Part shown: positions 1 through 9,662 of the stretch, in pieces
Layout: each line of letters opens with the position of its first letter
Position numbering within the stretch: the stretch's first letter is position 1
NCBI RefSeq assembly: GCF_032337115.1
Contig: NZ_JAVXZY010000002.1
Coordinates: forward strand, 372,001 to 436,000
DNA length: 64,000 nucleotides
Origin: Roseateles_C aquae
GTDB lineage: Bacteria; Pseudomonadota; Gammaproteobacteria; Burkholderiales; Burkholderiaceae_C
Reading direction: 5' to 3'
The notes under the pieces: generated by a model
The model's database searches: none
The model's input: only the letters and a program-made list of their open reading frames with translations
Told to the model about the DNA's origin: nothing
Position numbers and translations under genes: made by a program

Positions 1-13
1 GTGCGCGGCCGCC

Positions 14-1177
14 TTAGTTGGAGGCTGCCGAGGCAGGGGCGGGAGTCGCAGTCGGCGTTGCGGTGGGTGCCGCGCTCAGCTTGACTGGTGTGCCCTCGGC
101 CACCGCACCCGCGGCCAGGCTCAAGAGCTGCGCCCCGGCACTGAGACCCGAGCGAATCTCCACCATGGCCTCGCCCTTGCTATCGCCAACGGCGCCCAAC
201 TCCACTGTCTGCGCCCTCACCTTGCCGCCCTCAACCATCAGCACATAGGGCTTGGCGCGATCGACCCGCACCAGCGTGCTGGGCACGGCGAGCGCCTGCT
301 TGTCCTCCAGCGCCAGGCGGCCGCGGGCAAACATGCCGTGACGCAGGCCGGGTTGGCCGTCCATGCGCAGATAGGCCAGCACCGCGCGCGAGCCGGCCTG
401 CGCGGCCGGATTGACCCGCGCAACGATGGCCCGCACCGGCTGGTCCAGGCCATCGATCTGTAGCTGCGCGACCGCGCCGGGCTTCAGTCCGACAGCCTGC
501 TCGGCGGGAACAGCGGCTTCGAGTTCGAGCTTGGAAATGTCAACAATTTCGACGATGCGGCCGTCGATCGCTACCCGCTCACCCGGCTGTGCCAGCCGCT
601 GAGAGACCTGCCCGCTGATCGGTGCCAGCAGCTGCGCGTCGTTCAAGGCCTTGCGCGCCAGCTGCACCGCCGCCTCGGCCGCCAGCAGATTGGCCTTGGC
701 CGCAGCTTCTGCTGAGATGGCAGATTCCATCGCCGTCGACGAAATAAAGCCCTGGCTGACCAGGGCCCGGTTGTTGTCCAGCGTGCGGCGGGCAATGTCC
801 AGCTGCGCCTTGTTGGCCAGTGCCGTTTGCTCGGCCTGCTTCAGCCGCCATTCGAATTCGGTGGTGTCCAGCTGCCCGAGCAGCTGGCCAGCGCGAACGC
901 CATCGCCCTCGCGCACGGTCAAGCGCGCCAACTCGGCCGCCACCTTGGCCTTGAGCACGGCGGTATCGACCGCCTTCAGGCTGCCCGAGATCGCCAGGCT
1001 GCGCGAAAAGGGGCGTGGCTGCAGCGTCAGCAGATCAAGCGCCCCGAGACTCAAGCTTGGCGTCGCCGCGGCGGCCACCGGCGCGGCTGCGCCACGCGAC
1101 TTCATCCAGCGCGATGCGCCCGCCCCCACCAGCACCAAGATGAGCACCGGGATCGCGATCTTCTGCCAAGCTTTCAT
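14..1177 (-). CDS. HlyD-family periplasmic adaptor subunit of an RND efflux pump
   Basis: Membrane-fusion (adaptor) protein of a tripartite efflux pump, linking an inner-membrane RND transporter to an outer-membrane channel. The 387-residue product starts with an uncleaved anchor or signal segment (about residues 5-25). It then shows the lipoyl/barrel-sandwich half-motifs around an alpha-helical hairpin ([19 protein letters not shown], then a coiled region, then [20 protein letters not shown]) and a beta-barrel. The C-terminal tail is Ala/Pro/Thr-rich. The start lies 6 nt after the stop of the tetR-type gene, so the two form one minus-strand operon. The transporter gene would lie beyond the left edge of the window. 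Family assignment is firm; substrate is unknown. Confidence 0.9.
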   Translation of the reverse strand: MKAWQKIAIPVLILVLVGAGASRWMKSRGAAAPVAAAATPSLSLGALDLLTLQPRPFSRSLAISGSLKAVDTAVLKAKVAAELARLTVREGDGVRAGQLLGQLDTTEFEWRLKQAEQTALANKAQLDIARRTLDNNRALVSQGFISSTAMESAISAEAAAKANLLAAEAAVQLARKALNDAQLLAPISGQVSQRLAQPGERVAIDGRIVEIVDISKLELEAAVPAEQAVGLKPGAVAQLQIDGLDQPVRAIVARVNPAAQAGSRAVLAYLRMDGQPGLRHGMFARGRLALEDKQALAVPSTLVRVDRAKPYVLMVEGGKVRAQTVELGAVGDSKGEAMVEIRSGLSAGAQLLSLAAGAVAEGTPVKLSAAPTATPTATPAPASAASN

Positions 1178-1183
1178 GCGTCT

Positions 1184-1849
1184 CTACTCGTTTTGTTTTA
1201 TGGAAGGAGGAGCGGCCAGCAAGCCCCGCAGTATCAGGTCGATCTGCACGCGTATCACCGCGGCCGGATCGATGGGCGGACCAAACATCGCACAGGCCCC
1301 GAAGGAGTGCTGGTTGAGCACCATGTGCAGCATCGGCCCGATCAGCACATGAACGGCCTCGGACACCGGCACCGGTCTGAACTCACCGCTGGCAATGCCG
1401 CGGGCGATCACGCCACCCAGCAGCTCATGCGTCGGCGCAATGACTTCATCAACAAAGAACTGCGCCAGCTCGGGGAAGTTGCGCGCCTCGGCCACCATGA
1501 TCTTGCTGATGCCGCCGGCCGGGGTATTGCCCACCCGCACCCACCAGTCGTTCAACACCATCGCCAGCAGTTCGGCCATGCTGCCCTGGTAGCCGGCAAT
1601 CAAGGCCGCGCCCTCGGCGATGTGGGCCGACAGGCTCTCGCGAATCAGCGCCTTGAACAGCTCTTCCTTGGAGGCGAAATAGAGGTAGAGCGTGCCCTTG
1701 GACACGCCGGCGCGGGCCGCCACCTCCTCGGAGCGCGTCGCCGCAAAGCCTTTCTCGACGAACAGCGACAACGCCGCATCCAGCAGTTCCTGCGGGCGGG
1801 CTTCCTTGCGACGCTGACGGGGCGATGGTGAGGCGGGGGCTGGGCGCAT
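1184..1849 (-). CDS. TetR/AcrR-family transcriptional regulator
   Basis: Probable repressor of the efflux operon it heads. The 221-residue protein has a typical TetR N-terminal helix-turn-helix (about residues 20-66, including VAARAGVSKGTLYLYFASKE). A variable ligand-binding region with the usual TetR C-terminal look follows (DEVIAPTHELLGGVIARGIASGEFR). The ATG at 1849 is preferred over upstream in-frame starts because a perfect inverted repeat, a likely operator, lies just upstream at 1855-1874; longer versions would translate through that site. The efflux adaptor gene follows after 6 nt. By analogy with AcrR-type regulators it probably represses itself and the pump, with release by a pump substrate (inference). 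Confidence 0.9.
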   Translation of the reverse strand: MRPAPASPSPRQRRKEARPQELLDAALSLFVEKGFAATRSEEVAARAGVSKGTLYLYFASKEELFKALIRESLSAHIAEGAALIAGYQGSMAELLAMVLNDWWVRVGNTPAGGISKIMVAEARNFPELAQFFVDEVIAPTHELLGGVIARGIASGEFRPVPVSEAVHVLIGPMLHMVLNQHSFGACAMFGPPIDPAAVIRVQIDLILRGLLAAPPSIKQNE

Positions 1850-1854
1850 TCGAG

Positions 1855-1874
1855 TACTGACTAACCGGTCAGTA
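1855..1874. promoter_or_regulatory. Palindromic operator upstream of the TetR-type regulator
   Basis: The arms TACTGAC (1855-1861) and GTCAGTA (1868-1874) are perfect inverted repeats separated by 6 bp. The site starts 5 bp upstream of the regulator start codon. The core resembles the TGAC-N6-GTCA layout common for TetR/AcrR autoregulators. It lies between the regulator (minus) and the DUF1439 lipoprotein gene (plus), so binding could affect both. Confidence 0.7.
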
Positions 1875-1922
1875 ATGTATGACTGGCGTCTGGGAGGGTC
1901 AAGCCTGGCACAGAATGCCGAA

Positions 1923-2483
1923 ATGCAAAGATTCTTGAAGTCACGCCGCACCCTGTTCGCCACCCCCCTGCTGCTTGCCAGCGTGCTGCTGCCTGGCTGC
2001 GCGACCGGCCCACGCACCGTGACCCTGGGCGAGACCGAGCTGAACCTGCTGCTGAGCCGGCAGATGCCGGTGGAAAAGCGCGTGCTGGAGCTGCTGGACA
2101 CCCGCCTCAGCGCACCGCAGCTGCGCTTGCTGCCCGAGCGCAACCGGCTGGCCTTGTCGCTGCAGCTGAGCTGGCGCGAGCGGCTCAGCGGCCACGAAGG
2201 GCAGACGCCGCTGACCCTGGAATTTGCCCTGCGCTGGGACGAGGCGACGCGGGCCATCCGTGCGCAACAGGTCGAACTGCTGGAACCCGGCAGCGCGGGC
2301 GGCAGCGGCCGCCAGGCCTTGGCCAGTCGCGCCGCCAAGCTGCTGGCCGAGCAATGGCTGGAAGGCCAGGCCATCTACCGCTTCAAGCCCGACGACCTGA
2401 CGAAAGCCGAGGCGCTGGGGCTGAAGCCGCGCGCGGTGACGGTGACCTCACGCGGTGTCGAGATCACGCTGGCCGCCAGCTGA
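1923..2483 (+). CDS. DUF1439-family lipoprotein (YceB-like)
   Basis: Predicted lipoprotein of 186 residues. The signal peptide ends in a lipobox (LLPGC, Cys26), so it is probably processed by Lgt/LspA and anchored in a membrane facing the periplasm. The mature part resembles DUF1439 (E. coli YceB type), with the pattern LNLLLSRQMPVEKRVLELLDTRLSAPQL near the N-terminus. The function of this family is not established. The ATG at 1923 puts the positively charged n-region (MQRFLKSRR) at the N-terminus; an upstream frame start near 1875 would overlap the operator. It is divergent from the tetR-type gene. Confidence 0.8.
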   Translation: MQRFLKSRRTLFATPLLLASVLLPGCATGPRTVTLGETELNLLLSRQMPVEKRVLELLDTRLSAPQLRLLPERNRLALSLQLSWRERLSGHEGQTPLTLEFALRWDEATRAIRAQQVELLEPGSAGGSGRQALASRAAKLLAEQWLEGQAIYRFKPDDLTKAEALGLKPRAVTVTSRGVEITLAAS

Positions 2484-2615
2484 CCCACGCAGCGAACCAC
2501 GCCACAGGCCGGTCGCTTCACCTGCCCCAGCTATCATCGCGCCCATTTTCGCCAGTCTGGCTGGGCTGATCGCCCGCGCCCGGTGCGCCATATCAATTGT
2601 TTTTGCGGGGTCGTT

Positions 2616-3440
2616 GTGGACACTCTTTTACTGATCAAGTCCGTCATCATGGGCATCGTCGAGGGCTTGACGGAATTCCTGCCGGTGTCCTCGACCGGCC
2701 ACCTGATCCTGACCGGTTCGCTCCTCGGCCTGCACGACGAGAAGAGCAAGGTGTTCGACGTCGCCATCCAGACCGGCGCCATCTTTGCCGTCATCCTGGT
2801 GTACTGGCAGCGCCTTCGCGATACCGCTGCTGGCATCTTCAGCGAAGCGCGCTCGCAGCGCTTTGCGCTCAATGTCCTGGTGGGTTTCCTGCCCGCCGCG
2901 GTGATCGGCGTGGTCGCGTACAAGGCGATCAAGGCGCATCTGTTCAACCCGCTGGTGGTGGCCGGCGCCTTCATCGTTGGGGCGCTGATCATCCTGATGG
3001 TCGAGCGGCGCAAGAATCCGGTCGTGCGCATCCAGACGGTTGACGACATGAGCGTCGTCGATGCGCTGAAGGTCGGCCTGGTGCAATGCCTGGGCATGAT
3101 TCCAGGTACCAGCCGCTCCGGCGCGACCATCATCGGCGGCATGCTGCTGGGCCTGTCACGCAAGGCCGCGACCGACTTTTCGTTCTTCCTGGCCATCCCG
3201 ACGCTGATCGGCGCCGGCGCCTACAGCATGTTCAAGGCGCGGGCGCTGCTGTCGATGGCCGATCTGCCGCTGTTCACCGTGGGCCTGATCAGCTCCTTCC
3301 TGAGCGCCTGGTTGTGCGTGCGCTGGCTCTTGCGCTATATCGCCACGCACAGCTTCGTCGCCTTCGCCTGGTACCGCATCGCCTTCGGCATCGTCGTGCT
3401 GGTCACCGCCTATACCGGCGTCGTCGTCTGGGCCGACTGA
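2616..3440 (+). CDS. uppP: Undecaprenyl-diphosphatase UppP (BacA)
   Basis: Integral membrane phosphatase that converts undecaprenyl diphosphate to undecaprenyl phosphate, recycling the lipid carrier for peptidoglycan and other envelope polymers. Both signature motifs are present: [15 protein letters not shown] near the N-terminus and [10 protein letters not shown] in the middle. The GTG at 2616 gives 274 residues, matching the usual length, and has a GGGG Shine-Dalgarno-like run about 5 nt upstream. An earlier GTG at 2583 would add 11 atypical residues. BacA-type overexpression is known to give bacitracin tolerance. The next gene, map, starts 45 nt downstream. Confidence 0.95.
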   Translation: MDTLLLIKSVIMGIVEGLTEFLPVSSTGHLILTGSLLGLHDEKSKVFDVAIQTGAIFAVILVYWQRLRDTAAGIFSEARSQRFALNVLVGFLPAAVIGVVAYKAIKAHLFNPLVVAGAFIVGALIILMVERRKNPVVRIQTVDDMSVVDALKVGLVQCLGMIPGTSRSGATIIGGMLLGLSRKAATDFSFFLAIPTLIGAGAYSMFKARALLSMADLPLFTVGLISSFLSAWLCVRWLLRYIATHSFVAFAWYRIAFGIVVLVTAYTGVVVWAD

Positions 3441-3485
3441 GCAAGCGCCTGCAGCCCGGGGGCGGCTCGGTGATAATCCGCCCCC

Positions 3486-4289
3486 ATGACGATCACGATC
3501 AAATCCGCGGCCGACATCGCCGCCATGCGCATCGCCGGGCGACTGGCATCCGAAGTGCTGGACATGCTGACCGCGCATGTCAAACCCGGCATCACGACCG
3601 ATCAGCTCGACAAGCTGGCGCATGACTACATCGTCAACGTCCAGCAGGCGATTCCGGCGCCGCTGAACTACTGCCCGCCGGGCTACACGCCCTATCCCAA
3701 GTCCATCTGCACCTCGATCAACCATCAGGTCTGCCATGGCATCCCCAATGACCGCGCGCTGAAGAGCGGCGACATCGTCAATATCGACGTCACCGTCATC
3801 AAGGACGGCTGGCACGGCGACACCAGCCGGATGTTCGTCGTCGGCGAGGGATCGATCGCCGCCAAGCGGCTGTGCGCCTTCACCTACGAGGCGATGTGGA
3901 AGGGCATTGCCAAGGTCAAGCCCGGCGCCCGCCTCGGCGACATCGGTCATGCGGTGCAGACCTTTGCCGAGAACGCCGGCTTCTCCATCGTTCGCGAGTT
4001 CTGCGGCCACGGTATCGGCACCGTCTTTCACGAGGAACCGCAGGTGGTCCATTACGGCCGCCCCGGCACGCTGGAAGAGCTGGTGCCCGGCATGGTGTTC
4101 ACCATCGAGCCGATGATCAACGCCGGCCGCCGCGAAATCAAGGAACTCGGCGATGGCTGGACCATCGTCACCAAGGACCGTTCGCTGTCGGCCCAGTGGG
4201 AACACACGATTGCCGTGACGGAGACCGGTTATGAGGTGCTGACGCTCTCCGCCGGCAGCCCGCCGCCGCCGGCCTTCATCACCGGCTGA
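3486..4289 (+). CDS. map: Type I methionine aminopeptidase
   Basis: Removes the N-terminal methionine from nascent cytosolic proteins with small second residues. At 267 residues it has the usual length of bacterial type I enzymes. The five metal-ligand regions are visible: [33 protein letters not shown] and WEHTIAVT. The substrate histidine region is also present (NHQVCHGIP). It lies between uppP and glnD, all plus strand with short gaps. A GATAAT-like box 9-14 nt before the start hints at a very short leader, but no convincing -35 is present. Confidence 0.95.
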   Translation: MTITIKSAADIAAMRIAGRLASEVLDMLTAHVKPGITTDQLDKLAHDYIVNVQQAIPAPLNYCPPGYTPYPKSICTSINHQVCHGIPNDRALKSGDIVNIDVTVIKDGWHGDTSRMFVVGEGSIAAKRLCAFTYEAMWKGIAKVKPGARLGDIGHAVQTFAENAGFSIVREFCGHGIGTVFHEEPQVVHYGRPGTLEELVPGMVFTIEPMINAGRREIKELGDGWTIVTKDRSLSAQWEHTIAVTETGYEVLTLSAGSPPPPAFITG

Positions 4290-4351
4290 GCGCCCCGCCC
4301 CACACGCGCATTGCCGCGCACCGCCATGGACGTTCGACTGGAATGCCCGCT

Positions 4352-6955
4352 ATGAGGCCTGAGATCGGCATCGCCGAGTTGCGTCAGCATTTCAAGACCG
4401 GCAAGCAGGGCCTGCTGGACGCCTTCCGCGCCGCGGCGCCCACCGTCTCGGCCGCCACCGCGCTGATGCGCAAGCTGGCGCGGCATGTCGACGCCACGCT
4501 GCAGACGCTCTGGCATCAAGCCGGCCTGCCGCCCGAGGCCTGCCTGGCGGCCGTGGGCGGCTATGGTCGCGGCGAGCTGTTTCCCTTCTCCGATGTCGAT
4601 GTGCTGCTTCTCCTGCCCGATGGCATGGAGGCCCACCAGCCCGGCGCGCTGAAGACGGCGCTGGAGGCTTTCATCACCGCCTGCTGGGATATCGGCCTGG
4701 AAATCGGGGCCTCGGTGCGCACGCTGGGCGAATGCGTGCACGAGGCCGCCGGCGATGTGACGATTCAAACCGCCATGCTCGAGGCGCGCCAGCTGGCCGG
4801 CGCCAAGCCGCTGTTCAAGCAGTTCGAGCAGCGCCTGGGTACGGCGATGGACGCACGCGCCTTTTTGCGCGCCAAGACGCTGGAAATGCGCCAGCGCCAC
4901 ACCAAGTACGACGACACGCCCTATGCGCTGGAGCCCAACTGCAAGGAGAGCCCCGGTGGCTTGCGCGATCTGCAGCTGCTGATCTGGATCGCCCGCGCCG
5001 CCGGCCTGGGCAAGACCTGGCCCCAGCTGGCCGCACGCGGCCTGATCACGCCCTTCGAGAGCCGCCAGTTGCAGCGCCATGAAGGGGTGCTCAAACTGAT
5101 TCGCGCCCGGCTGCATGTGGTGGCCGGGCGGCGCGAGGATCGCCTGGTGTTCGACCTGCAGACCGCCGTGGCGCAGAGCTTCGGCTACCAGGCCGACAGC
5201 CCGGGCAACCGCGGCCAGCGCGCCTCCGAGGTGCTGATGCGGCGCTATTACTGGTCGGCCAAGGCGGTCAGCCAGCTGAACCAGATCCTGCTCTTGAATC
5301 TGGAAGAACAGATCAGCGGCTCGCAGAACGCGCCGATGCGGGCCATCAACGAGCGCTTTCTGGACCGTGCCGGCATGCTCGAGGTCGCCAGCGACGATCT
5401 CTACGAGCGTGAGCCGCATGCCATCCTCGAAACCTTTCTGATCTACCAGCAGACGCCGGGCGTCAAGGGCCTGTCGGCACGCACGCTGCGCGCGCTCTAC
5501 AACGCCCGCGAACAGATGGACAGCGGTTTTCGCCGTGACCCGGTCAACCGGGCGATGTTCCTGAAGATCCTGCAGCAGCCCGAGGGTCAGACCCACGCCT
5601 TCCGGCTGATGAACCAGACCTCGGTGCTGGGCCGCTACCTCTGGGTGTTCAGGCGCATCGTCGGGCAGATGCAGCATGACCTGTTCCACGTCTACACCGT
5701 CGATCAGCACATTCTGATGGTGCTGCGCAATGTGCGGCGCTTCTTCATTCCCGAGCATGCCCACGAGTACCCGTTCTGCTCGCAACTGGCAGCGCAGTTC
5801 GAGCGGCCCTGGCTGCTCTATATCGCGGCGCTGTTCCACGATGTGGCCAAGGGGCGCGGGGGCGACCACTCCGACCTCGGCGCGCGCGAGGTGCGGCGCT
5901 TCTGCCGCGAGCATGGGCTGCCCAAGGAAGACAGCGCGCTGGTCGAGTTCCTGGTTCAGCACCATCTGACGCTGTCGCGCGTGGCGCAGAAGGAAGACCT
6001 GTCCGACCCCGAGGTGATCAATGCCTTTGTCGCCAAGGTCGGCGACACCCGGCGGCTGACCGCGCTCTACCTGCTCACCGTGGCCGATATCCGCGGCACC
6101 AGCCCCAAGGTCTGGAACGCCTGGAAGGGCAAGCTGCTGGAAGACCTGTTCCGCGTCAGCCTGCGCGCTTTAGGCGGAGCCAAACCCAATGGCGAAGCCG
6201 AGATCGAGGCGCGCAAGCAGGAGGCCCGCCAGGCCCTGGCCCTGCATTCGATGCTGCCCGGCACCGAGGCGCCGCTGTGGAACACGCTGCAGGTCAGCTA
6301 TTTCGCTCGCCACGATGCCGGCGATCTGGCCTGGCATGCGCGCTCGCTGTGGCGCCACGTCGATGCCGCCGCGCCCATTGTCCGCGCCCGTCCCTCACCG
6401 GTCGGCGAAGGCCTGCAGGTGCTGGTCTATGCGCCCGATCAGGCCGATCTGTTCGCCCGCATCTGCGGCTATTTCGACAGCGCCGGCTTCAACATCCTGG
6501 ACGCCAAGGTGCACACCACGCGCAGCGGCTTTGCGCTGGACACCTTCCAGGTGATCTCGCCCGATCTGGACCTGCACCACCGCGATCTGGTCTCTCTGGT
6601 CGAAACCAAGCTCGCGACGGCGCTGGCCGCACCGGGCCCGCTGCCCGAACCGCGTCGCGGCCGGCTGTCGCGGCGGGTCAAGAACTTTCCGTTCACGCCG
6701 CGGATCTCGCTGCGACCCGACGAGCGGGCGCAGGCCTGGCTCTTGTCGATCAGCGCCAGCGACCGCGCCGGGCTGCTCTACGCCATCGCCCGCGTGCTGG
6801 CCCGCCACGGCATCAATCTGCAGCTGGCCAAGATCTCGACGCTGGGCGAGCGGGTCGAGGACACCTTTCTCGTCGACGGCCCGGCGCTGCAGCAGAACCG
6901 CCTGCAGCTGCAGATCGAGAGCGAGCTGCTCGACGCCGTCGCCCTGCCCGCCTGA
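4352..6955 (+). CDS. glnD: Bifunctional PII uridylyltransferase/uridylyl-removing enzyme GlnD
   Basis: Sensor of nitrogen status: it adds UMP to PII proteins (GlnB/GlnK) when glutamine is low and removes it when glutamine is high. The nucleotidyltransferase motif [15 protein letters not shown] lies near residues 69-83. A GlnD-type linker follows, then an HD phosphohydrolase domain ([15 protein letters not shown], His/Asp near 495-496) and two C-terminal ACT domains, the last ending in the [16 protein letters not shown] segment. The ATG at 4352 (867 aa) has a TGGA 9 nt upstream; an ATG at 4343 is a close alternative. It converges on the SPFH gene with a 3-nt gap. Confidence 0.95.
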   Translation: MRPEIGIAELRQHFKTGKQGLLDAFRAAAPTVSAATALMRKLARHVDATLQTLWHQAGLPPEACLAAVGGYGRGELFPFSDVDVLLLLPDGMEAHQPGALKTALEAFITACWDIGLEIGASVRTLGECVHEAAGDVTIQTAMLEARQLAGAKPLFKQFEQRLGTAMDARAFLRAKTLEMRQRHTKYDDTPYALEPNCKESPGGLRDLQLLIWIARAAGLGKTWPQLAARGLITPFESRQLQRHEGVLKLIRARLHVVAGRREDRLVFDLQTAVAQSFGYQADSPGNRGQRASEVLMRRYYWSAKAVSQLNQILLLNLEEQISGSQNAPMRAINERFLDRAGMLEVASDDLYEREPHAILETFLIYQQTPGVKGLSARTLRALYNAREQMDSGFRRDPVNRAMFLKILQQPEGQTHAFRLMNQTSVLGRYLWVFRRIVGQMQHDLFHVYTVDQHILMVLRNVRRFFIPEHAHEYPFCSQLAAQFERPWLLYIAALFHDVAKGRGGDHSDLGAREVRRFCREHGLPKEDSALVEFLVQHHLTLSRVAQKEDLSDPEVINAFVAKVGDTRRLTALYLLTVADIRGTSPKVWNAWKGKLLEDLFRVSLRALGGAKPNGEAEIEARKQEARQALALHSMLPGTEAPLWNTLQVSYFARHDAGDLAWHARSLWRHVDAAAPIVRARPSPVGEGLQVLVYAPDQADLFARICGYFDSAGFNILDAKVHTTRSGFALDTFQVISPDLDLHHRDLVSLVETKLATALAAPGPLPEPRRGRLSRRVKNFPFTPRISLRPDERAQAWLLSISASDRAGLLYAIARVLARHGINLQLAKISTLGERVEDTFLVDGPALQQNRLQLQIESELLDAVALPA

Positions 6956-6958
6956 GCG

Positions 6959-7795
6959 TTACTTCGCGGCCTGTGCGGCAATGCCAATCAGGGGCAGATT
7001 GCCGTAGCTGGTGGTCGGCAGCACGCCGTTCCACTTGGCGATGGCGGCACGCTGGTTCTCCACCTCGCGCAGCTTCAGCAGCTCAGGCGTGACCTGCTGG
7101 CGCTGCAGAGCCAGCGATTCGGCCTCGGCCTTGGCCTGCGTGACCTTCTGCTCCGCCTCGACGCGGATGCGCAGCAGATCGCGCTCGGCACGCAGCTTGT
7201 CCTGCTCGGCACCGACCTTGGCCTCGATGGCACGCGAGAAGCTGTCCGAGAACTTGAAGTTGACGATGGCGAACTCGTCCAGCACCAGGCCGTGACGCTG
7301 CATCTTCTCGCGCAGCAAGGCAGCAATGCCCTCGCGCACATCGGTGCGGCGGGTGATCAGCTCCTCGGCGGTGAATTTCGCCGTCACCGCCTTCACCGAT
7401 TCCTGCGCCGCCGGCAGGATGATGCGGTCGGCAATCACCTCGGTGCTCGGGCCGATGCTGGCAAAGGCCGCTGCCACCTGATGGGGCTCGAGGTGGTAGT
7501 TGATCGCCACCCGGGTATGCACCGCCTGCAAGTCCTTGGAAGCCGCGTCGCCCTCGCCTTCACCCTTTTGCACCCGCGTCTCCAGCGTGTGGATGGTCTG
7601 CGCCAACGGCAGCCGGAAATGAATGCCCTCACCCAACACCTCATTGCCCGGGCGGCCGAAGGTCGTCATCACGCCGCGCGAGCCGGCCGGCACGATGCCA
7701 TACGGTGCCAGCAGCCAAACCAGACCCAGCACCAGCAGCGCCTTGAGCAGCCGTGCCGGAAACATCCCAAACCCATCCCTGTTGAACTCCATCAT
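6959..7795 (-). CDS. SPFH/prohibitin-family membrane protein
   Basis: Band-7/prohibitin-like protein of 278 residues, probably anchored in the inner membrane by one N-terminal helix (about residues 10-30) and forming oligomers. The SPFH core is clear: VPAGSRGVMTTFGRPGNEVLGEGIHFRLPL, then a coiled segment rich in Ala/Glu (SFSRAIEAKVGAEQDKLRAERDLLRIRVEAEQ cut by charged residues). Relatives (prohibitin, HflK/HflC) modulate membrane proteases or form scaffolds; the role of this one is not known. Two adjacent ATGs (7795, 7792) follow an AAGGAG sequence. It stands alone, with no paired NfeD or HflKC partner visible. Confidence 0.85.
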   Translation of the reverse strand: MMEFNRDGFGMFPARLLKALLVLGLVWLLAPYGIVPAGSRGVMTTFGRPGNEVLGEGIHFRLPLAQTIHTLETRVQKGEGEGDAASKDLQAVHTRVAINYHLEPHQVAAAFASIGPSTEVIADRIILPAAQESVKAVTAKFTAEELITRRTDVREGIAALLREKMQRHGLVLDEFAIVNFKFSDSFSRAIEAKVGAEQDKLRAERDLLRIRVEAEQKVTQAKAEAESLALQRQQVTPELLKLREVENQRAAIAKWNGVLPTTSYGNLPLIGIAAQAAK

Positions 7796-7963
7796 TGCTC
7801 TCCTTGTTGAAGCGGCCCCCGCGCCAACTGCGCCGTAGGCCCGACGCAACTATCCGAGCCGTGGCATCAGGAACACATAAGTCACCCAAATCGCCCGATG
7901 CCGCCGCAGCCCAGGGCTTACCCTTGACACCCGTCAAGCCCTGCTTCATGCGAGCATGGCAGC

Positions 7964-8773
7964 ATGCCCATCCTGATGCCCAACAAATACACCGAGAAAG
8001 CCCTGCAGGAATCGCGCCGTTTCGGCGTCAAGCCTGTGCCCGTGCTGCGCCCGCTGGGCTGGCTGGCGCGCGGCTGGCTCGATCTGCTGCGCTGCCCACT
8101 GCCCTCGCTGCTGCACGGATTGCTGCTGGCCGGCGCCGGAGCGCTGATCTTTTTGCTGGCGCGCGAGCGCTTCTGGCTGCTGGCCGGCGCCTTCAGCGGC
8201 TTTCTGTTGGTGGCGCCCATCCTCGCCACCGGCCTTTATGCGATCAGCCGCGAACTGGAGCGGGGTCAGAAGCCCGGCTTCGAGACCGTGCTGAAGGCCT
8301 GGCGGCCGCATGACGGCCGGCTGATCGTGTTTGGCGTCTTGCTGGCCTTTGCCGGTACCGGCTGGGTCTTCACCTCGGCCTCACTGATCACCGGATTTGC
8401 CGGCCAGCCCATCAACAAGCCCTTGGACTTCCTGCGCCATGTGGTGCTGAACGAGCAGTCGCATCTGTTCGAGGTCTGGCTGGGCCTTGGCGCGCTGCTG
8501 GCCGCCCCGATGTTTGCCTCGACCCTGGTCGCCGTGCCGCTGATCCTGGATCGGCAAATCGGTGTGCTTGGCGCGGTCTTTACCAGCTGGCGCGTGGTGA
8601 TGGAGTACCCGGCGCCGGTGGCGCTGTGGGCCGCGCTGATCATGGGGCTGACGCTGCTGGGCATGGTCAGCCTGATGCTGGGCCTGGTGGTCGTGCTGCC
8701 CTGGCTGGGCCACGCCAGCTGGCATGCCTACCGCGACCTGGTCGACACCTCGGGCATGGCCAAGAACGATTGA
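7964..8773 (+). CDS. DUF2189-family integral membrane protein
   Basis: Polytopic inner-membrane protein of 269 residues with about five to six hydrophobic segments, including LLHGLLLAGAGALIFLL, LIVFGVLLAFAGTGWVF and LIMGLTLLGMVSLMLGLVV. Its layout matches DUF2189: a short cytosolic N-terminus with VRPL-like residues, paired helices and a C-terminal HASWHAYRDLV segment. Family members have no assigned function. It precedes the DUF2788 gene by 21 nt and the YitT-like gene, so the three may be cotranscribed. The start at ATG 7964 is plausible; a downstream ATG at 7976 is possible. Confidence 0.8.
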   Translation: MPILMPNKYTEKALQESRRFGVKPVPVLRPLGWLARGWLDLLRCPLPSLLHGLLLAGAGALIFLLARERFWLLAGAFSGFLLVAPILATGLYAISRELERGQKPGFETVLKAWRPHDGRLIVFGVLLAFAGTGWVFTSASLITGFAGQPINKPLDFLRHVVLNEQSHLFEVWLGLGALLAAPMFASTLVAVPLILDRQIGVLGAVFTSWRVVMEYPAPVALWAALIMGLTLLGMVSLMLGLVVVLPWLGHASWHAYRDLVDTSGMAKND

Positions 8774-8794
8774 AGCGCCCAAAGAAGCACCGCG

Positions 8795-9013
8795 ATGTTT
8801 GGATACACAGAAGAGCAAATTGCGCAGTTCGGCCTGAGCTTCGGCGTCACGGCCTTCATGCTCTATATGGTGTTCATCATCATTCAGCTGGCGCGCGAAT
8901 CGAAGGCTGGCAAGTTCGGCACCTTTGTGCTGCTGCTGGGCCTGGGTTTCGGCCTGGTCGGCTTTGCCGCCAAGGGGCTGATCAAGTTCTTCCTCAGCGG
9001 CCTTGGGGAGTAG
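8795..9013 (+). CDS. DUF2788-family small membrane protein
   Basis: A 72-residue protein with two predicted transmembrane helices (about residues 12-32 and 42-65) separated by a short basic loop (ARESKAGK). Length and pattern match DUF2788, a betaproteobacterial/gammaproteobacterial family without assigned function. It sits 21 nt after the DUF2189 gene and 4 nt before the YitT-like gene, suggesting a small membrane-protein operon. Confidence 0.75.
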   Translation: MFGYTEEQIAQFGLSFGVTAFMLYMVFIIIQLARESKAGKFGTFVLLLGLGFGLVGFAAKGLIKFFLSGLGE

Positions 9014-9017
9014 GCAG

Positions 9018-9632
9018 ATGGCAACACCTGGCACACGCAGCTTTCGCCACTCCTTGTTTGAAGACGCCCAGGCGCTGATCACCGGCACGCTGTTCGTCGC
9101 CATCGGCGTGGCCATGTTCAAACAGGTCGGCATGCTGACCGGCGGCACCGTCGGCATCGCTTTTTTGCTGCACTACGCCAGCGGTTGGCCCTTCGGCGCG
9201 CTGTTCTTCTGCATCAACCTGCCCTTTTACTGGCTGGCCTACCGGCGCATGGGACTGCCCTTCACGCTGAAGACGGTGGCAGCGGTGACGCTGATGTCCA
9301 GCCTTTCGGAAGCCCTACCGCGGATGATCCAGTTCAGCGGGCTGAACCCCTGGTTTGCTGCCATCGCCGGCGGCCTCCTGATCGGCGCCGGCATGCTGAT
9401 CCTGTTCCGCCACCGCGCCAGCCTGGGCGGGCTGAACATCGTCGTGCTCTATCTGCAAGATAAAAAGGGCTGGCGCGCCGGCTATATGCAGGCCATCCTG
9501 GACGCCAGCATCCTGCTGGCCTCGCTGAGCGTGGTCTCGCCGGAGCGCATCGGCCTGTCACTGCTGGGCATGGCAGCGATGAACGCCTCGTTGGCCATCA
9601 ATCACCGGCCAGGGCGCTATCTGGCAATCTGA
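9018..9632 (+). CDS. YitT/DUF161-family membrane protein
   Basis: Inner-membrane protein of 204 residues with five to six hydrophobic helices. It shows the YitT/DUF161 pattern: a first helix with GTLFVAIGVAMFKQVGMLTGGTVGIAFLL, a following LFFCINLPFYWLAYRRMG segment, and the ASLGGLNIVVLYLQDKKG loop. It lacks the cytosolic C-terminal DUF2179 domain of longer Bacillus relatives. Function is unknown; a transport role is often guessed. The ATG at 9018 follows a GGGGAG sequence that overlaps the stop of the DUF2788 gene. It converges on the coiled-coil gene. Confidence 0.8.
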   Translation: MATPGTRSFRHSLFEDAQALITGTLFVAIGVAMFKQVGMLTGGTVGIAFLLHYASGWPFGALFFCINLPFYWLAYRRMGLPFTLKTVAAVTLMSSLSEALPRMIQFSGLNPWFAAIAGGLLIGAGMLILFRHRASLGGLNIVVLYLQDKKGWRAGYMQAILDASILLASLSVVSPERIGLSLLGMAAMNASLAINHRPGRYLAI

Positions 9633-9662
9633 AGCCAGCGTCTTTATACGTTAGCAAACGAC

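Noticed and set aside
3449..3477. Promoter of map with GATAAT
   Set aside because: No convincing -35 (CTGCAG) and the start would leave almost no leader. Not listed.
4229..5965. Minus-strand frame antisense to glnD
   Set aside because: glnD is complete and motif-rich on the plus strand. Shadow frame.
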